Shown here piece by piece: positions 52,378 through 62,017 of a stretch of DNA of 64,000 nt (position 1 is the stretch's first letter; each line of letters opens with the position of its first letter). Both the position numbers and the translations under genes were made by a program. The stretch lies in NCBI RefSeq assembly GCF_030386795.1, contig NZ_JANUQM010000003.1, positions 496,001-560,000 on the forward strand. The letters run 5' to 3'. This DNA is from Streptomyces sp. S.PNR 29 (GTDB taxonomy: Bacteria > Actinomycetota > Actinomycetes > Streptomycetales > Streptomycetaceae). Below the pieces are notes generated by a model. The model had not been told where the DNA came from and made no database searches. It saw nothing but the letters and a program-made list of their open reading frames with translations.

Positions 52378-53822
52378 TCGGTGCCGTCGCCCTCGGAGTC
52401 GTCGTCCTTCTTCAGGTTCGGCTTTCCGGTGGAGCCCCCGTCCGCCGCCTCGCCGAGCATCTTGTCGAGCTCGGAGAAGTCGATCTGCTCGCGGTGCACG
52501 AAGCCGTCCGGGTCGTCCAGGTCGGTGGCCGTCGGCAGCATGTCCGGGTGGGCCCACAGGGCGTCCCGGCCGTCGACCCCGCGCGCGTCCGTCAGGGACG
52601 CCCACAGGCGGGAGGCGTCGCGCAGACGGCGCGGGCGCAGCTCCAGGCCGATCAGCGTGGCGAACGTCTGCTCCGCCGGGCCACCCGAGGCACGGCGGCG
52701 GCGCAGCGTCTCACGCAGCGCGTCCGCAGAGCCCAGGCGCGGCTTGGCGGCCGCGTGGACCACCGCGTCCACCCAGCCCTCGACGAGCGCCAGAGCCGTC
52801 TCCAGACGGGCCAGGGCGGCCTTCTGCTCCGGCGTGTCCTCCGGCTGGAACATGCCCTGCTGGAGTGCCTCCTGCAGCTGCTCGGGGTTCTGCGGGTCGA
52901 ACTGGCCGACCACGTCCTCCAGCTTGGCCGTGTCGACCTTGATGCCGCGCGCGTAGCCGTCGACTGCGCCGAACAGGTGGGAGCGCAGCCAGGGCACGTG
53001 CGCGAAGAGGCGCTGGTGGGCGGCCTCGCGCAGGGCGAGATACAGCCGCACCTCCTCCTGCGGCACGCTCAGGTCCTTGCCGAACGTCTCGATGTTCACC
53101 GGCAGCAGCGCGGCCTTGCCGGCCGGGCCGAGCGGCAGGCCGATGTCGGACGAGCCGACGACCTCGCCGGCGAGCACGCCGACGGCCTGACCGATCTGCG
53201 TGCCGAACATGGCGCCGCCCATGGAGCGCATCATGCCGATCAGCGGGCCGGCCATGGCCTGCATCTCCTCCGGCAGGACGTCGCCCATGGCGGTGCCGAC
53301 GCGCTCGGCGACCGGGTCGACGAGCTCCTGCCAGGCCGGCAGCGTCGCCTCGACCCACTCCGCGCGGCTCCAGGCCACAGCGGAGCCCGCGCCGGAGGGC
53401 AGGGCGGTCGCGTCGTCCAGCCACAGGTCGGCGAGGCGGACGGCCTCCTGGACGGCATTGCGCTCGGCGGGGCCGATGCTGGTGTCCTTCGTGCCGTCAG
53501 GGGTGCCCTGGGAGACGGTCTGGCGGGCGATCTGCTTGGCCATGTCCCAGTTCACCGGGCCGCCCTCGTAGGAGAGCATCTGGCCAAGCTGCTGGAACGC
53601 GGCGCCCAGGTCGGTGGGGTCCAGTGAACCGAACATGGCAGCGAACGGATTGTCCGCACCGGGGCCGCCACCAAAGCCTCCGGCTCCGGGCAGGCTGCCG
53701 AAACCGAACGGGTTGGCCGGTCCCTGACCGCCACCACCGCTCTGCTGGTCCTTCTTCTTGCCCTCGTCGCCGTCGTCCGGCTCCTCCGGCGGAAGGCCGA
53801 ATCCGAATGGGGTGTCACTCAC
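52374..53822 (-). CDS. DUF2342-type (zincin-like, F420-biosynthesis-associated) protein
   Basis: 482 residues from the GTG at 53822, selected for GAGGAA five bases before it. An N-terminal Gly/Pro/Phe-rich region (PANPFGFGSLPGAGGFGGG) and an acidic tail (KKDDDSEGDG) flank the core. Core motifs include EAAHQRLFAHVPWL, the degenerate metal-site region of the DUF2342 family, and GAMFGTQIGQAVGVLAGEVV. The family is widespread in actinobacteria without a fixed function. Cytosolic, coupled downstream to the Nudix gene by GTGA overlap. Confidence 0.85.
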   Translation of the reverse strand: MSDTPFGFGLPPEEPDDGDEGKKKDQQSGGGGQGPANPFGFGSLPGAGGFGGGPGADNPFAAMFGSLDPTDLGAAFQQLGQMLSYEGGPVNWDMAKQIARQTVSQGTPDGTKDTSIGPAERNAVQEAVRLADLWLDDATALPSGAGSAVAWSRAEWVEATLPAWQELVDPVAERVGTAMGDVLPEEMQAMAGPLIGMMRSMGGAMFGTQIGQAVGVLAGEVVGSSDIGLPLGPAGKAALLPVNIETFGKDLSVPQEEVRLYLALREAAHQRLFAHVPWLRSHLFGAVDGYARGIKVDTAKLEDVVGQFDPQNPEQLQEALQQGMFQPEDTPEQKAALARLETALALVEGWVDAVVHAAAKPRLGSADALRETLRRRRASGGPAEQTFATLIGLELRPRRLRDASRLWASLTDARGVDGRDALWAHPDMLPTATDLDDPDGFVHREQIDFSELDKMLGEAADGGSTGKPNLKKDDDSEGDGTE

Positions 53823-54014
53823 GGGATTCCTCGGCTGGTTAGGCCGCCGGTCTTCTCCGACGGCACGGCTGCCCGACAACACCACCCAGCGTAGACACCT
53901 GGGGCGGTTCGGGCCTCGGTGCTTCGCCGACTGACGGCCTGCGGCAGGATGGATGCCACCTGGTACGCACGCGTCACTCGCGCTCGTACTGAAGACAACC
54001 GCTGGAGACGCCCG

Positions 54015-55127
54015 GTGAGTTCCCCAGATCCGCAGGTTCGCGCAGCGCGAAACCAGTCAACCAGTTCGGCAGGGCGCGGGCCCGTCGTCGCGGTCACCGG
54101 TGCCGCGTCCGGCGTAGGCGCGCTGCTCACCGAACGGCTTGCCGCCTCGGAGGAGGTCAAGCAGGTCGTCGCCATCGACGAGCGGCGTGGTGAGTGCGCG
54201 GCGGCGCGGTGGCAGATTCTGGATGTGCGGGATCCGGCCATCGCCGACAAGCTGCGCGGGGCGGACGTGGTCGTGCATCTGGCGCTCGACCTCGACCTGG
54301 AGACCGATGCCGCCGCCCGTACGGCCTACAACGTCCGGGGGACGCAGACCGTGCTGACCGCGGCCGCGGCGGCCGGGGTGCATCGGGTGGTGCTGTGCAC
54401 CTCGTCGATGGTCTACGGGGCGCTGCCGGACAACGAGCTGCCGTTGTCCGAGGACGCCGAGTTGCGGGCGACGGCGGAGGCCACCGGGGTGGGGGATCTG
54501 CTGGAGATCGAGCGGCTGGCGCGGAGGGCTCCGCGGGCGCATCCGGGGCTCAATGTCACCGTGGTGCGGCCGGCTGTGCTGGTCGGGGGTACGGATACCG
54601 CGCTGACCAGGTACTTCGAGTCACCTCGGCTGTTGGTCGTCGCCGGGTCGCGGCCGGCCTGGCAGTTCTGTCACGTCGAGGATCTGTGCAGTGCGCTGGA
54701 GTACGCGGTGCTGGAGAAGGTGGAGGGGGAGCTGGCCGTCGGGTGTGACGGATGGCTGGAGCAGGAGGAGGTCGAGGAGCTCAGCGGGATTCGGCGGATG
54801 GAGTTGCCGTCCGCGGTGGCGTTGGGGGCTGCGGCGCGGTTGCACCGGATCGGGCTGACGCCGTCTCCGGCTGGGGATCTGGCGTACACGATGTACCCCT
54901 GGGTGGTGAGTGGGAGCCGGCTGCATGACGCGGGGTGGCGGCCGAAGTACACCAACGAGGAGGTGCTGGCCGAGCTGCTGGAGGAGGTTTCCGGGAGGCA
55001 CACCGTCGCCGGGCGGCGGCTGGGGCGGAAGGACGCGACTGCGGCGGGGGCCGCGGGGGCGACGGTGGCTCTGCTGGGTGCGGCGGCGGTCGTGCGGCGG
55101 GCTCGGAAGGCTCGGCGGCGGATCTGA
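54015..55127 (+). CDS. NAD-dependent epimerase/SDR-type protein
   Basis: 370 residues from the GTG at 54015 (GGAGA nearby). VAVTGAASGVGALLTERL is the dinucleotide-binding strand, followed by VHLALDLD, TSSMVYGALPD and VVRPAVLVGG. The usual Tyr-x-x-x-Lys is not obvious, so catalysis may be altered. The last 30 residues contain a hydrophobic segment (AGAAGATVALLGAAAVV) and a basic tail (RRARKARRRI), suggesting membrane attachment. A 737-base non-coding region follows. Substrate unknown. Confidence 0.82.
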   Translation: MSSPDPQVRAARNQSTSSAGRGPVVAVTGAASGVGALLTERLAASEEVKQVVAIDERRGECAAARWQILDVRDPAIADKLRGADVVVHLALDLDLETDAAARTAYNVRGTQTVLTAAAAAGVHRVVLCTSSMVYGALPDNELPLSEDAELRATAEATGVGDLLEIERLARRAPRAHPGLNVTVVRPAVLVGGTDTALTRYFESPRLLVVAGSRPAWQFCHVEDLCSALEYAVLEKVEGELAVGCDGWLEQEEVEELSGIRRMELPSAVALGAAARLHRIGLTPSPAGDLAYTMYPWVVSGSRLHDAGWRPKYTNEEVLAELLEEVSGRHTVAGRRLGRKDATAAGAAGATVALLGAAAVVRRARKARRRI

Positions 55128-55864
55128 GGGGGGCCGGAGGGGTGCCCCGTGCCGGCCGCGTACGGCGGGGTTTTCTCGCCCCCGCCGCCCCTACCCGTCC
55201 CATCCCCAGGGGCTCCGCCCCTTCGACCCCACCAGGGGCTCCGCCCCTGGGACCCCGGCGGGGACTGCGTCCCCTCCGCCCCTGGTGGGGTTGCTCGGGC
55301 TTTGGGCCTCGGCGGGGACTTGCCTCCCTTGCGCCCCTGGCCCCGGCGGGGGCTGCGCCTCTGAACCCGGCGGGGGCTACGTCCCTGGGCGTGCGTGCCC
55401 TGCACCCGCTGCGGGGCTGCACCCTGGGTGGGACCGCCCCTGGCCGGGACTGAACTGCGCCCCGGCACCCATGGCAGGGACTGCACCCTCCCCCCGGGAG
55501 CCGTGCTACGCCCCCTGGGCTGCTGTGTCTCTCCGCACAGGCAGGGCTTCGCCCCTGCGCCCCTCCGACCAGGCTCGTCCGTGCCGCCGGGCCTCCTTCG
55601 AGCAGGTCCGTCCGTGCCCCGGGTCCCTCCGAGCAGGCCGGTCCGTAGCCCTGTGCCCCCACCGGGCAGGCCCGTCCGTGACCCCCCGGACCCCCTCCGG
55701 GCAGGCCCGTCCGTGACCCCCCGGACCCTCTCCGGGCAGGCCCATCCGTAACCGCCAGCCCCCCACCGAGCAGGCCCGTCCACAGAAGCCCCCCGACAGG
55801 CACGCGTGCGTGCTCCTGCGGAACGGTGTTCCGTGTTGTCCGTGGTGTGGGGCACGATGGACGC
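55128..55864. repeat. Non-coding low-complexity region with degenerate direct repeats
   Basis: No open frame here has Streptomyces-like codon usage or a ribosome site. The left half contains many copies of ggggctccgcccc-type and gcgggggctrcg-type words. The right half (about 55560-55800) holds seven or eight degenerate units of 30-36 bases built on caggcccgtccgtgacc, for example twice in near-perfect tandem around 55672-55742. It separates an SDR gene from moaE. I see no promoter other than a weak CACGAT before moaE. Confidence 0.75.
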
Positions 55865-56326
55865 ATGGCAGTCACGAACGATCACCCCGGTGAGCAGGCG
55901 GCGCAGGATCCCATCAAGGTGATCGGGATCCGGGAGACGCCTCTGTCCGTGGACGAGGTTTTCCGGGCCGTCGGGGACGACGCGGCCGGAGGGACCGCGC
56001 TGTTCGTGGGGACCGTGCGGAATCATGACGGTGGTGCGGACGTCGACGAGCTCGGGTATTCCTGCCACCCCAGTGCCGAGGCCGAGATGCGGCGGATCGC
56101 CGAGAAGGTCGTCGCGGAGTTTCCGGTGCGGGCGCTGGCGGCCGTGCATCGGGTGGGGGACCTGAAGGTCGGGGACCTCGCCGTCGTCGTGGGGGTGTCC
56201 TGCCCGCATCGGGGAGACGCCTTCGCCGCCTGCCGGAAGCTGATCGACGACCTCAAGCACGAGGTGCCGATCTGGAAGCACCAGCGGTTCTCCGACGGGA
56301 CCGAGGAATGGGTCGGCGCCTGCTGA
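55865..56326 (+). CDS. moaE: Molybdopterin synthase catalytic subunit MoaE
   Basis: 153 residues. Family motifs are clear: GGTALFVGTVRNHDGG, LGYSCHPSAEAEMRRIAEKV, RVGDLKVGDLAVVVGVSCPHR, FAACRKLIDDLKHEVPIWKHQRF. MoaE with MoaD converts cyclic pyranopterin monophosphate to molybdopterin in the cytoplasm. No other moa gene is adjacent; MoeZ earlier in the window would charge MoaD. The ATG is preceded by CACGAT six bases upstream, a weak -10. It lies behind the repeat-rich non-coding region. Confidence 0.94.
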   Translation: MAVTNDHPGEQAAQDPIKVIGIRETPLSVDEVFRAVGDDAAGGTALFVGTVRNHDGGADVDELGYSCHPSAEAEMRRIAEKVVAEFPVRALAAVHRVGDLKVGDLAVVVGVSCPHRGDAFAACRKLIDDLKHEVPIWKHQRFSDGTEEWVGAC

Positions 56327-56461
56327 AACGCCGGTGCGTCCTTCTGCGGCCGTCCGGTTGCGTAACCGCACCCCTGGCGTGAGCGTTGTCAGTGCTGATG
56401 GTTAATCTGCTGATCAGCCAGTTCGTTCAGTCGCGGACGCTCATTGGGGTTGGAGGTCGGC

Positions 56462-56626
56462 ATGGCGGCGCTCGCCTGGTTGCTGATTCCGCTGGTGGCT
56501 GCGATCGGCGCGGGGGTATGGGGCAGTTGGGCCAACCGGACCCGCAAGGTCCGAGGTGACGGCCCCGAGCTCATCGGTTACGCCCGCTTCTGCGAGGCCA
56601 TGGAGAAGAGCCGGTCGAGCAGCTGA
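56462..56626 (+). CDS. 54-residue single-pass membrane protein
   Basis: From the ATG at 56462 with TTGGAGG six bases upstream. One hydrophobic helix (about 2-23, ALAWLLIPLVAAIGAGVW) is followed by a basic soluble tail (NRTRKVRGDG...EAMEKSRSSS), giving an N-out or hairpin orientation. No known domain. It lies in the gap between moaE and the YlbL-like protease and is on the same strand. Confidence 0.65.
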   Translation: MAALAWLLIPLVAAIGAGVWGSWANRTRKVRGDGPELIGYARFCEAMEKSRSSS

Positions 56627-56727
56627 CGCTCACGAAACAGCAGGTCACCGGCGCCTGGCACCACGGGGCCGCCCCGGACGGGCGGCCCTGACGGTGCGCT
56701 GACAGACACGTCACGTACTGTCGTGGC

Positions 56728-57822
56728 ATGCCACGCCGCACCGCGACGATGCTCGCTTCCACCCTGATGCTGATCGCGCTCCTGTGCGCGGGAGTGTTCA
56801 TCCCCGTGCCGTACTCGGAGATGTACCCGGGACCGACGGTGAACACCCTCGGCGATCACGACGGCGAGCCGGTGCTGCACATCGCAGGGCGCAAGACGTA
56901 CGCCACGAGCGGGCATCTGAACATGACCACCGTGCGGGTCACCAGCGCCGAATACAGGATGAACCTCGTCGAGGCCGTCTACGGCTGGCTGGCGCATGAC
57001 AACAAGGTCCTGCCGCACGACACCCTCTACCCGGACGGCAAGACCGAGGAGCAGTCCAGCCAGGAGAACGCCGAGGAGTTCAGCCAGTCCCAGGAGAGCG
57101 CCAAGGTCGCCGCCCTGAAGGAGCTGGACATCCCGGTGAGGTCCTGGGTGATCGTCTCCACGGTGGCGAAGGGGGCCCCGGCGGAGGGCAAGCTGCACGC
57201 CGGGGACGTGATCAAGGCGGTCGACGGGACGGCGGTGAAGCAGCCGGCCGACGTCGCGGAACTGGTGACCAAGCACAAGCCCGGTCAGGATGTCGTCTTC
57301 ACGATCGTGCCCGCCAAGGAGCAGGCCGCCGCGGAGAAGGAGAAGCGGACGGCCACCAGGACCGAGAAGGTCACGATCACCACCACGACCTCCGACGACA
57401 GCGGGGCCAAGCGCGCCATCGTCGGCATCTCCGCCGGGACCGATCACACCTTCCCGTTCACCATCGACATCAAGCTGGCCGACGTCGGCGGGCCGAGCGC
57501 GGGTCTGATGTTCGCGCTCGGCATCTACGACAAGCTCACCCCGGGCAGTCTCACCGGCGGCAAGTTCGTCGCCGGGACGGGAACCATCGACGACGACGGC
57601 AAGGTCGGACCCATCGGCGGCATCGAGATGAAGATCGTCGGAGCGAGCAGCAAGGGCGCCAAGTACTTCCTGACGCCCGCCGACAACTGCTCGGCGGCCA
57701 CCAAGGACACCCCGAAGGGCCTCACCCTCGTCAAGGTGGGCACCATCGACGACGCCCTCGGCGCCCTCAAGGACATCCGCAGCGGCGACACCGCCGACCT
57801 GCCGAAGTGCGCGGCAGGCTAG
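56728..57822 (+). CDS. YlbL-like PDZ/Lon-type membrane protease
   Basis: 364 residues. An N-terminal membrane helix (about 8-28) is followed by YSEMYPGPTVNTLG, a PDZ domain (about 150-200, GDVIKAVDGTAVKQ) and a Lon proteolytic domain: GGPSAGLMFALGIYD (catalytic Ser) and GGIEMKIVGA (catalytic Lys). Proteases of this sort cut membrane or envelope regulators outside the cell. TACTGT six bases before the ATG suggests leaderless initiation. The stop codon is TA plus the first G of an inserted 184-bp MITE, so the original C-terminus may have differed. Confidence 0.88.
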   Translation: MPRRTATMLASTLMLIALLCAGVFIPVPYSEMYPGPTVNTLGDHDGEPVLHIAGRKTYATSGHLNMTTVRVTSAEYRMNLVEAVYGWLAHDNKVLPHDTLYPDGKTEEQSSQENAEEFSQSQESAKVAALKELDIPVRSWVIVSTVAKGAPAEGKLHAGDVIKAVDGTAVKQPADVAELVTKHKPGQDVVFTIVPAKEQAAAEKEKRTATRTEKVTITTTTSDDSGAKRAIVGISAGTDHTFPFTIDIKLADVGGPSAGLMFALGIYDKLTPGSLTGGKFVAGTGTIDDDGKVGPIGGIEMKIVGASSKGAKYFLTPADNCSAATKDTPKGLTLVKVGTIDDALGALKDIRSGDTADLPKCAAG

Positions 57823-58005
57823 GCCCTGTCGTGTGGATCATCCCGGCGTCGCGGGGTCCGGCACGCACATCTGCGGCGTTGTCGTCGGTTGCCGACGCTC
57901 CGCGTTGGCGCCCTCCTCCGCCTTGCAGCTGCACGCACCGGACCCCGCTCGGCTCGGCTGCAACGCACCGCACCTCACGGCCGGCCTGATCCACACGACA
58001 GGGCC
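57822..58005. mobile_element. 184-bp MITE with perfect 19-bp terminal inverted repeats
   Basis: Left end 57822-57840 and right end 57987-58005 are exact reverse complements over 19 bases (ggccctgtcgtgtggatca and its complement). TA flanks both sides (57820-57821 and 58006-58007), consistent with a TA target duplication. No transposase ORF fits inside, so this is a non-autonomous element. A 42-bp remnant of its right end lies at 3148-3189. Its left edge forms the stop codon of the YlbL-like gene. Confidence 0.85.
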
Positions 58006-58017
58006 TAGCCCTGCGTT

Positions 58018-58560
58018 CTACTCCTCGAAGGTCGCCGCCAGCGCCTCCGCCAGGCCCGGCACCAGGTCCGAGCCGGTGAGGACCTCCGTGGGGGAGTCCT
58101 TCTCCCGCAGACGGAGCGCCGACTCACGGGCGCCGTCGCGCAGGACGGCGACCGTCATACGGACCTCCTGGCGCTCCGGGTGCTCCGCCACCCACTTCGA
58201 CAACTTCGCCTCGTCGAGGCCCTGGGGCACCTGGGCCTCGGCGGACGGCGGCAGCATCAGCCGCTCCACGCTGAGCGCGCAGCCGACCACCGCGTCGGGC
58301 CAGGCGATCCTGCCCAGGAACTCGTCGAGCGGCTTGTCCGTTGGAATCTCGTCCTGCTCGATCGGGGTGAGGCCGGAGGTCTCCTGCCCGCCCTCCAGAC
58401 CGAGCCGGTCCGCGAGCGAGGGTTGTTCGGCCCGCAGCTGTGCGGTGTCTACGAGGGCGAAAAGGCGGGCGGGCTGATCCCAGCCGAGGCCGGAGACGTA
58501 CTCGTCGATCTCTAGCACGGCCCGGGTGAGCGGGCTCGCCGCCATGGGAGTGTTGGACAT
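58018..58560 (-). CDS. PPA1309-family protein
   Basis: 180 residues from the ATG at 58560. No membrane or signal segments. The outline (SPLTRAVLEIDEYVSGLGWDQPARLFALVDTAQL, RIAWPDAVVGCALSVERLMLPPSAE, EVRMTVAVLRDGARESALRLREKD) matches the actinobacterial PPA1309 family of unknown function. It lies 13 bases from the MITE end and diverges from the UPF0182 gene. Confidence 0.82.
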   Translation of the reverse strand: MSNTPMAASPLTRAVLEIDEYVSGLGWDQPARLFALVDTAQLRAEQPSLADRLGLEGGQETSGLTPIEQDEIPTDKPLDEFLGRIAWPDAVVGCALSVERLMLPPSAEAQVPQGLDEAKLSKWVAEHPERQEVRMTVAVLRDGARESALRLREKDSPTEVLTGSDLVPGLAEALAATFEE

Positions 58561-58712
58561 GGTCACAATCCTGCCTCGTTCCTGGCCCGGATCGGGAACC
58601 GAGTAAACGATGAGTAAGTTGCATAGATGGGGGCCCGCGATCACCGGGGGCCACGGAGGGCCCACCGACCCGGGGGCCTGACGAATCAACAGCGAACTTC
58701 GAGGTGCGCACC

Positions 58713-61661
58713 TTGGCTTTCCAGATGCCGGACCGCGGCGGAGGCCCGACGGGGCCACGGATCAGAGTCGGCCGCCCGTCCCGGCGTGTCCGGACCCTGC
58801 TCATGACACTGGGCGTCCTGGCTGTCCTCGGCATGGCGTTCACCATGTTCGCGGGCTTCTGGACGGACTGGCTCTGGTACCGGTCGGTGAACTACTCGTC
58901 CGTCTTCACCACCACTCTGTGGACCAAGATCGGGCTCTTCTTCGTCTTCGGTCTGCTGATGGCTCTCGCGGTCGGCCTCAACATCTGGCTGGCGCACCGG
59001 CTGCGGCCGCCACTGAGCGCCATGTCGATGGAGCAGCAGAACCTCGACCGCTACCGGATGGGCATCGCCCCGTACAAGAAGTGGCTGCTGCTCGGGATCA
59101 CCGCCCTGGTGGGCCTGGTCGCCGGCGCCTCGGCGTCCGGCCAGTGGCGGACCTGGCTGATGTGGGTCAACGGCGTGCCCTTCGGGGAGAAGGACCCCCA
59201 GTTCCATCTGGACGTCTCCTTCTACGCCTTCGACCTGCCCTGGTACCGCTTCCTGCTCGGCTTCGGCTTCGCCGCGGCGATCCTCTCCCTGATCGCCGCC
59301 GCGCTCACCCACTACCTGTACGGCGGGCTGCGCATCACCAGCCCGGGCGCTCGTGCCACGGCCGCTGCCACCGGGCATCTGTCGGTGCTCATCGGTATCT
59401 TCGTGGCCCTGAAGGCGGTCGCGTACTGGCTCGACCGGTACGGACTCGCGGTCAAGTCCAGCGACTTCAAGGCGACCGACAACTGGACGGGCCTGAGGTA
59501 CGTCGACGCCAACGCCTACCTGCCGGCCAAGACGATCCTGTTCTGCATCGCCGTGATCTGCGCGTTGCTGTTCTTCGCCACCCTGTGGCGGCGCACCTGG
59601 CAGCTGCCCGTGATCGGCTTCGGCCTCATGGTGCTGTCGGCGATCCTCATCGGCGGGCTGTACCCGGCGATCGTGCAGAAGTTCCAGGTCCAGCCGAACG
59701 AGCAGGCCAAGGAGGCGCCGTACGTCGAGAAGAACCTCAAGGCGACGCGTGAGGCGTACGGCATCGACGGCGCCAAGGTCAGCGACTACGCGGGCCGCAG
59801 CACCACCGAGGACAAGACCAAGCTGCGCGACGACGTCGACTCCGCGGCGAGCATCCGGATCATGGACCCGAACATCGTCTCGCCGACGTTCCAGCAGCTC
59901 CAGCAGATGCGGAACTACTACGCGTTCCCGAACAACCTGGACGTCGACCGCTACTCCAAGGACGGCAAGGACCAGGACACGGTCATCGGTCTGCGCGAGC
60001 TGAACCTGGCCGGCATTCCGAAGAAGAACTGGATCAACAACCACTTCCGCTACACCCACGGCTACGGCGTGGTCGCCGCCGAGGGCACCAGCGCCGACTC
60101 CGAGGGCCGCCCGGAGTTCACCGAGTCCGACCTGCCGTCCAAGGGCGACCTCGGGACGTACGAGCAGCGGATCTACTACGGCGAGAAGACCGACACGTAC
60201 TCGATCGTCGGCGGTCCGCAGAAGGAGATCGACTACTCCGACGACAACGGCGAGAAGACCACCAGCTACAAGGGCGACAGCGGGGTCAGCCTCTCCAACC
60301 CGGTCAACCGGGCCGCGTACGCGGCGGCGTTCAGCGAGCCGCAGATCCTGTACTCGGGCGCGATCGGCGAGGGTTCGCGGATCCTGTACAACCGCACACC
60401 GAAGGATCGCGTCGAGGCGGTCGCCCCATGGCTGACCATCGACGGCGACGCCTACCCCGCGGTGGTGGACGGCCGTATCCAGTGGATCGTCGACGCGTAC
60501 ACGACGACGAACGGATACCCGTACTCCTCGCGTACGACGCTCGGCGACACGACGGCCGACTCGCTGACCGCGACCAACAACTCGCGCACGGTGGTGGCCC
60601 AGCAGAACCAGGTCAACTACATCCGCAACTCGGTGAAGGCGACCGTCGACGCGTACACCGGCGAGGTCAAGCTCTACCAGTGGGACACCAAGGACCCGGT
60701 CCTGAAGACCTGGATGAAGGCGTTCCCGGGCACGGTGGAGCCGAGGGCCGACATCTCGGACTCGCTGATGGCCCATCTCCGGTACCCGCAGGACCTGTTC
60801 AAGGTCCAGCGCGAGCTGCTCACCCGCTACCACGTCAAGGACGCGACGACGTTCCTCAGCGGCAGCGAGGTGTGGCAGGTGCCGGACGACCCGACCAACA
60901 AGTCGGGCAACGCGGTACCGCCGTACTACCTGAGCATGAAGATGCCCGACCAGCAGGCCCAGGCGTTCTCGCTGACGACGACCTTCACGCCCAACGGACG
61001 GGACAACCTGAGCGCGTTCATGTCGGTCGACGCCGAGGCGGGCACACCGGACTACGGCAAGATCAGAATCCTGAAGCTGCCGACGAGCACGACGGTCGAC
61101 GGACCGAAACAGGTCCAGAGCCAGTTCAACTCCGAACAGGACATCGCCGAGTCCATCAGGCTGCTGAGAGGCGGCGACTCCGAGGTCGAGTACGGCAACC
61201 TGCTGACGGTGCCGCTCGACGGAGGACTGCTTTACGTGGAGCCGGTCTACGTACGCGGTGGTGGACTCAAGTACCCGCTGCTGCGGAAGGTTCTGGTGAC
61301 CTACGGAGGTCAGACCGCCTTCGAGAACACGCTCGGCGAGGCCCTCGACAAGGTCTTCGGCACGAAGGGGACGACCACCGAGCCGCCGGACGAGGGCACG
61401 ACCACCCCGCCGCCGACGTCCGGTGACGCAACGGTCCAAGAGGCGCTGAGCGATGCCCAGAAGGCCTTCGAGGCCGGACAGGAAGCCCTGAAGAAGAACG
61501 ACTGGGAGGCCTACGGCAAGGCGCAGCAGGACCTTGAGGACGCGTTGCAGCGGGCCGAGGAAGCGCAGGCCAAGGCCGATCAGAGCAGTGGCGGCAAGAA
61601 CGGCGGCAGTCCCAGCCCAAGTCCGAGCAGCAGTCCCGGCGGGAACACGGACAGCGGCTGA
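58713..61661 (+). CDS. UPF0182 family large membrane protein
   Basis: 982 residues. The TTG at 58713 follows GAGG at good spacing; the GTG at 58704 lacks one. Seven hydrophobic segments occupy about residues 30-330, then a large hydrophilic domain ([40 protein letters not shown]) and an acidic, Pro/Ser-rich tail with a predicted coiled coil (about 905-960). This is the UPF0182/COG1615 layout. The function is not settled in the literature I know. The tail ends close to the tRNA gene. Confidence 0.93.
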   Translation: MAFQMPDRGGGPTGPRIRVGRPSRRVRTLLMTLGVLAVLGMAFTMFAGFWTDWLWYRSVNYSSVFTTTLWTKIGLFFVFGLLMALAVGLNIWLAHRLRPPLSAMSMEQQNLDRYRMGIAPYKKWLLLGITALVGLVAGASASGQWRTWLMWVNGVPFGEKDPQFHLDVSFYAFDLPWYRFLLGFGFAAAILSLIAAALTHYLYGGLRITSPGARATAAATGHLSVLIGIFVALKAVAYWLDRYGLAVKSSDFKATDNWTGLRYVDANAYLPAKTILFCIAVICALLFFATLWRRTWQLPVIGFGLMVLSAILIGGLYPAIVQKFQVQPNEQAKEAPYVEKNLKATREAYGIDGAKVSDYAGRSTTEDKTKLRDDVDSAASIRIMDPNIVSPTFQQLQQMRNYYAFPNNLDVDRYSKDGKDQDTVIGLRELNLAGIPKKNWINNHFRYTHGYGVVAAEGTSADSEGRPEFTESDLPSKGDLGTYEQRIYYGEKTDTYSIVGGPQKEIDYSDDNGEKTTSYKGDSGVSLSNPVNRAAYAAAFSEPQILYSGAIGEGSRILYNRTPKDRVEAVAPWLTIDGDAYPAVVDGRIQWIVDAYTTTNGYPYSSRTTLGDTTADSLTATNNSRTVVAQQNQVNYIRNSVKATVDAYTGEVKLYQWDTKDPVLKTWMKAFPGTVEPRADISDSLMAHLRYPQDLFKVQRELLTRYHVKDATTFLSGSEVWQVPDDPTNKSGNAVPPYYLSMKMPDQQAQAFSLTTTFTPNGRDNLSAFMSVDAEAGTPDYGKIRILKLPTSTTVDGPKQVQSQFNSEQDIAESIRLLRGGDSEVEYGNLLTVPLDGGLLYVEPVYVRGGGLKYPLLRKVLVTYGGQTAFENTLGEALDKVFGTKGTTTEPPDEGTTTPPPTSGDATVQEALSDAQKAFEAGQEALKKNDWEAYGKAQQDLEDALQRAEEAQAKADQSSGGKNGGSPSPSPSSSPGGNTDSG

Positions 61662-61714
61662 CAGCCGGCTCAAGTGGTCCGCCCCGCGCCGTGATACGGT
61701 TACTGACGCAACGG

Positions 61715-61788
61715 CGCGGGGTGGAGCAGCTCGGTAGCTCGCTGGGCTCATAACCCAGAGGTCGCAGGTTCAAATCCTGTCCCCGCTA
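61715..61788 (+). tRNA. Initiator tRNA-fMet (anticodon CAT)
   Basis: A full cloverleaf: acceptor CGCGGGG (61715-61721), D arm, anticodon stem GGG-C-TCAT...CCC with anticodon CAT, and T arm with TTCAAAT. Three G:C pairs in the anticodon stem and a first-pair mismatch (C1 opposite T72) mark the initiator. The 3' CCA is not encoded; ACT follows instead, so CCA is added after transcription. Confidence 0.95.
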
Positions 61789-61819
61789 CTGGAGTCACGC
61801 CACTGAGGCGAACGACGGC

Positions 61820-61853
61820 GAAGGCCCGGATCCCGAAAGGGATTCGGGCCTTC
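61820..61853 (+). terminator. Terminator after the initiator tRNA
   Basis: gaaggcccggatccc (61820-61834) pairs with gggattcgggccttc (61839-61853), one G:T wobble, loop gaaa. It starts 31 bases past the tRNA. Confidence 0.9.
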
Positions 61854-62017
61854 GTGCTGTGCGAACGCATGTGCCGATACGGGTGTTGGACGCGCCGATG
61901 TGGGCAGTTGGGGATTCTGTGTTTGACTTGTCTCTCTGTGGGCATGTCGACAAAACGCTGAAGTGACCTCAATGGCTGCGGTATACCAGGTGTACCCAGG
62001 TTGCAGGTGGTGCGACG

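Noticed and set aside
53919..54014. Longer N-terminus for the SDR gene
   Set aside because: The added residues are Arg-rich and non-homologous in style, and the ribosome site favours the GTG at 54015.
55560..55800. Regularly spaced repeats that might be a CRISPR array
   Set aside because: Units are degenerate, spacers are not unique and no cas gene is present; it is better read as a decaying tandem repeat.
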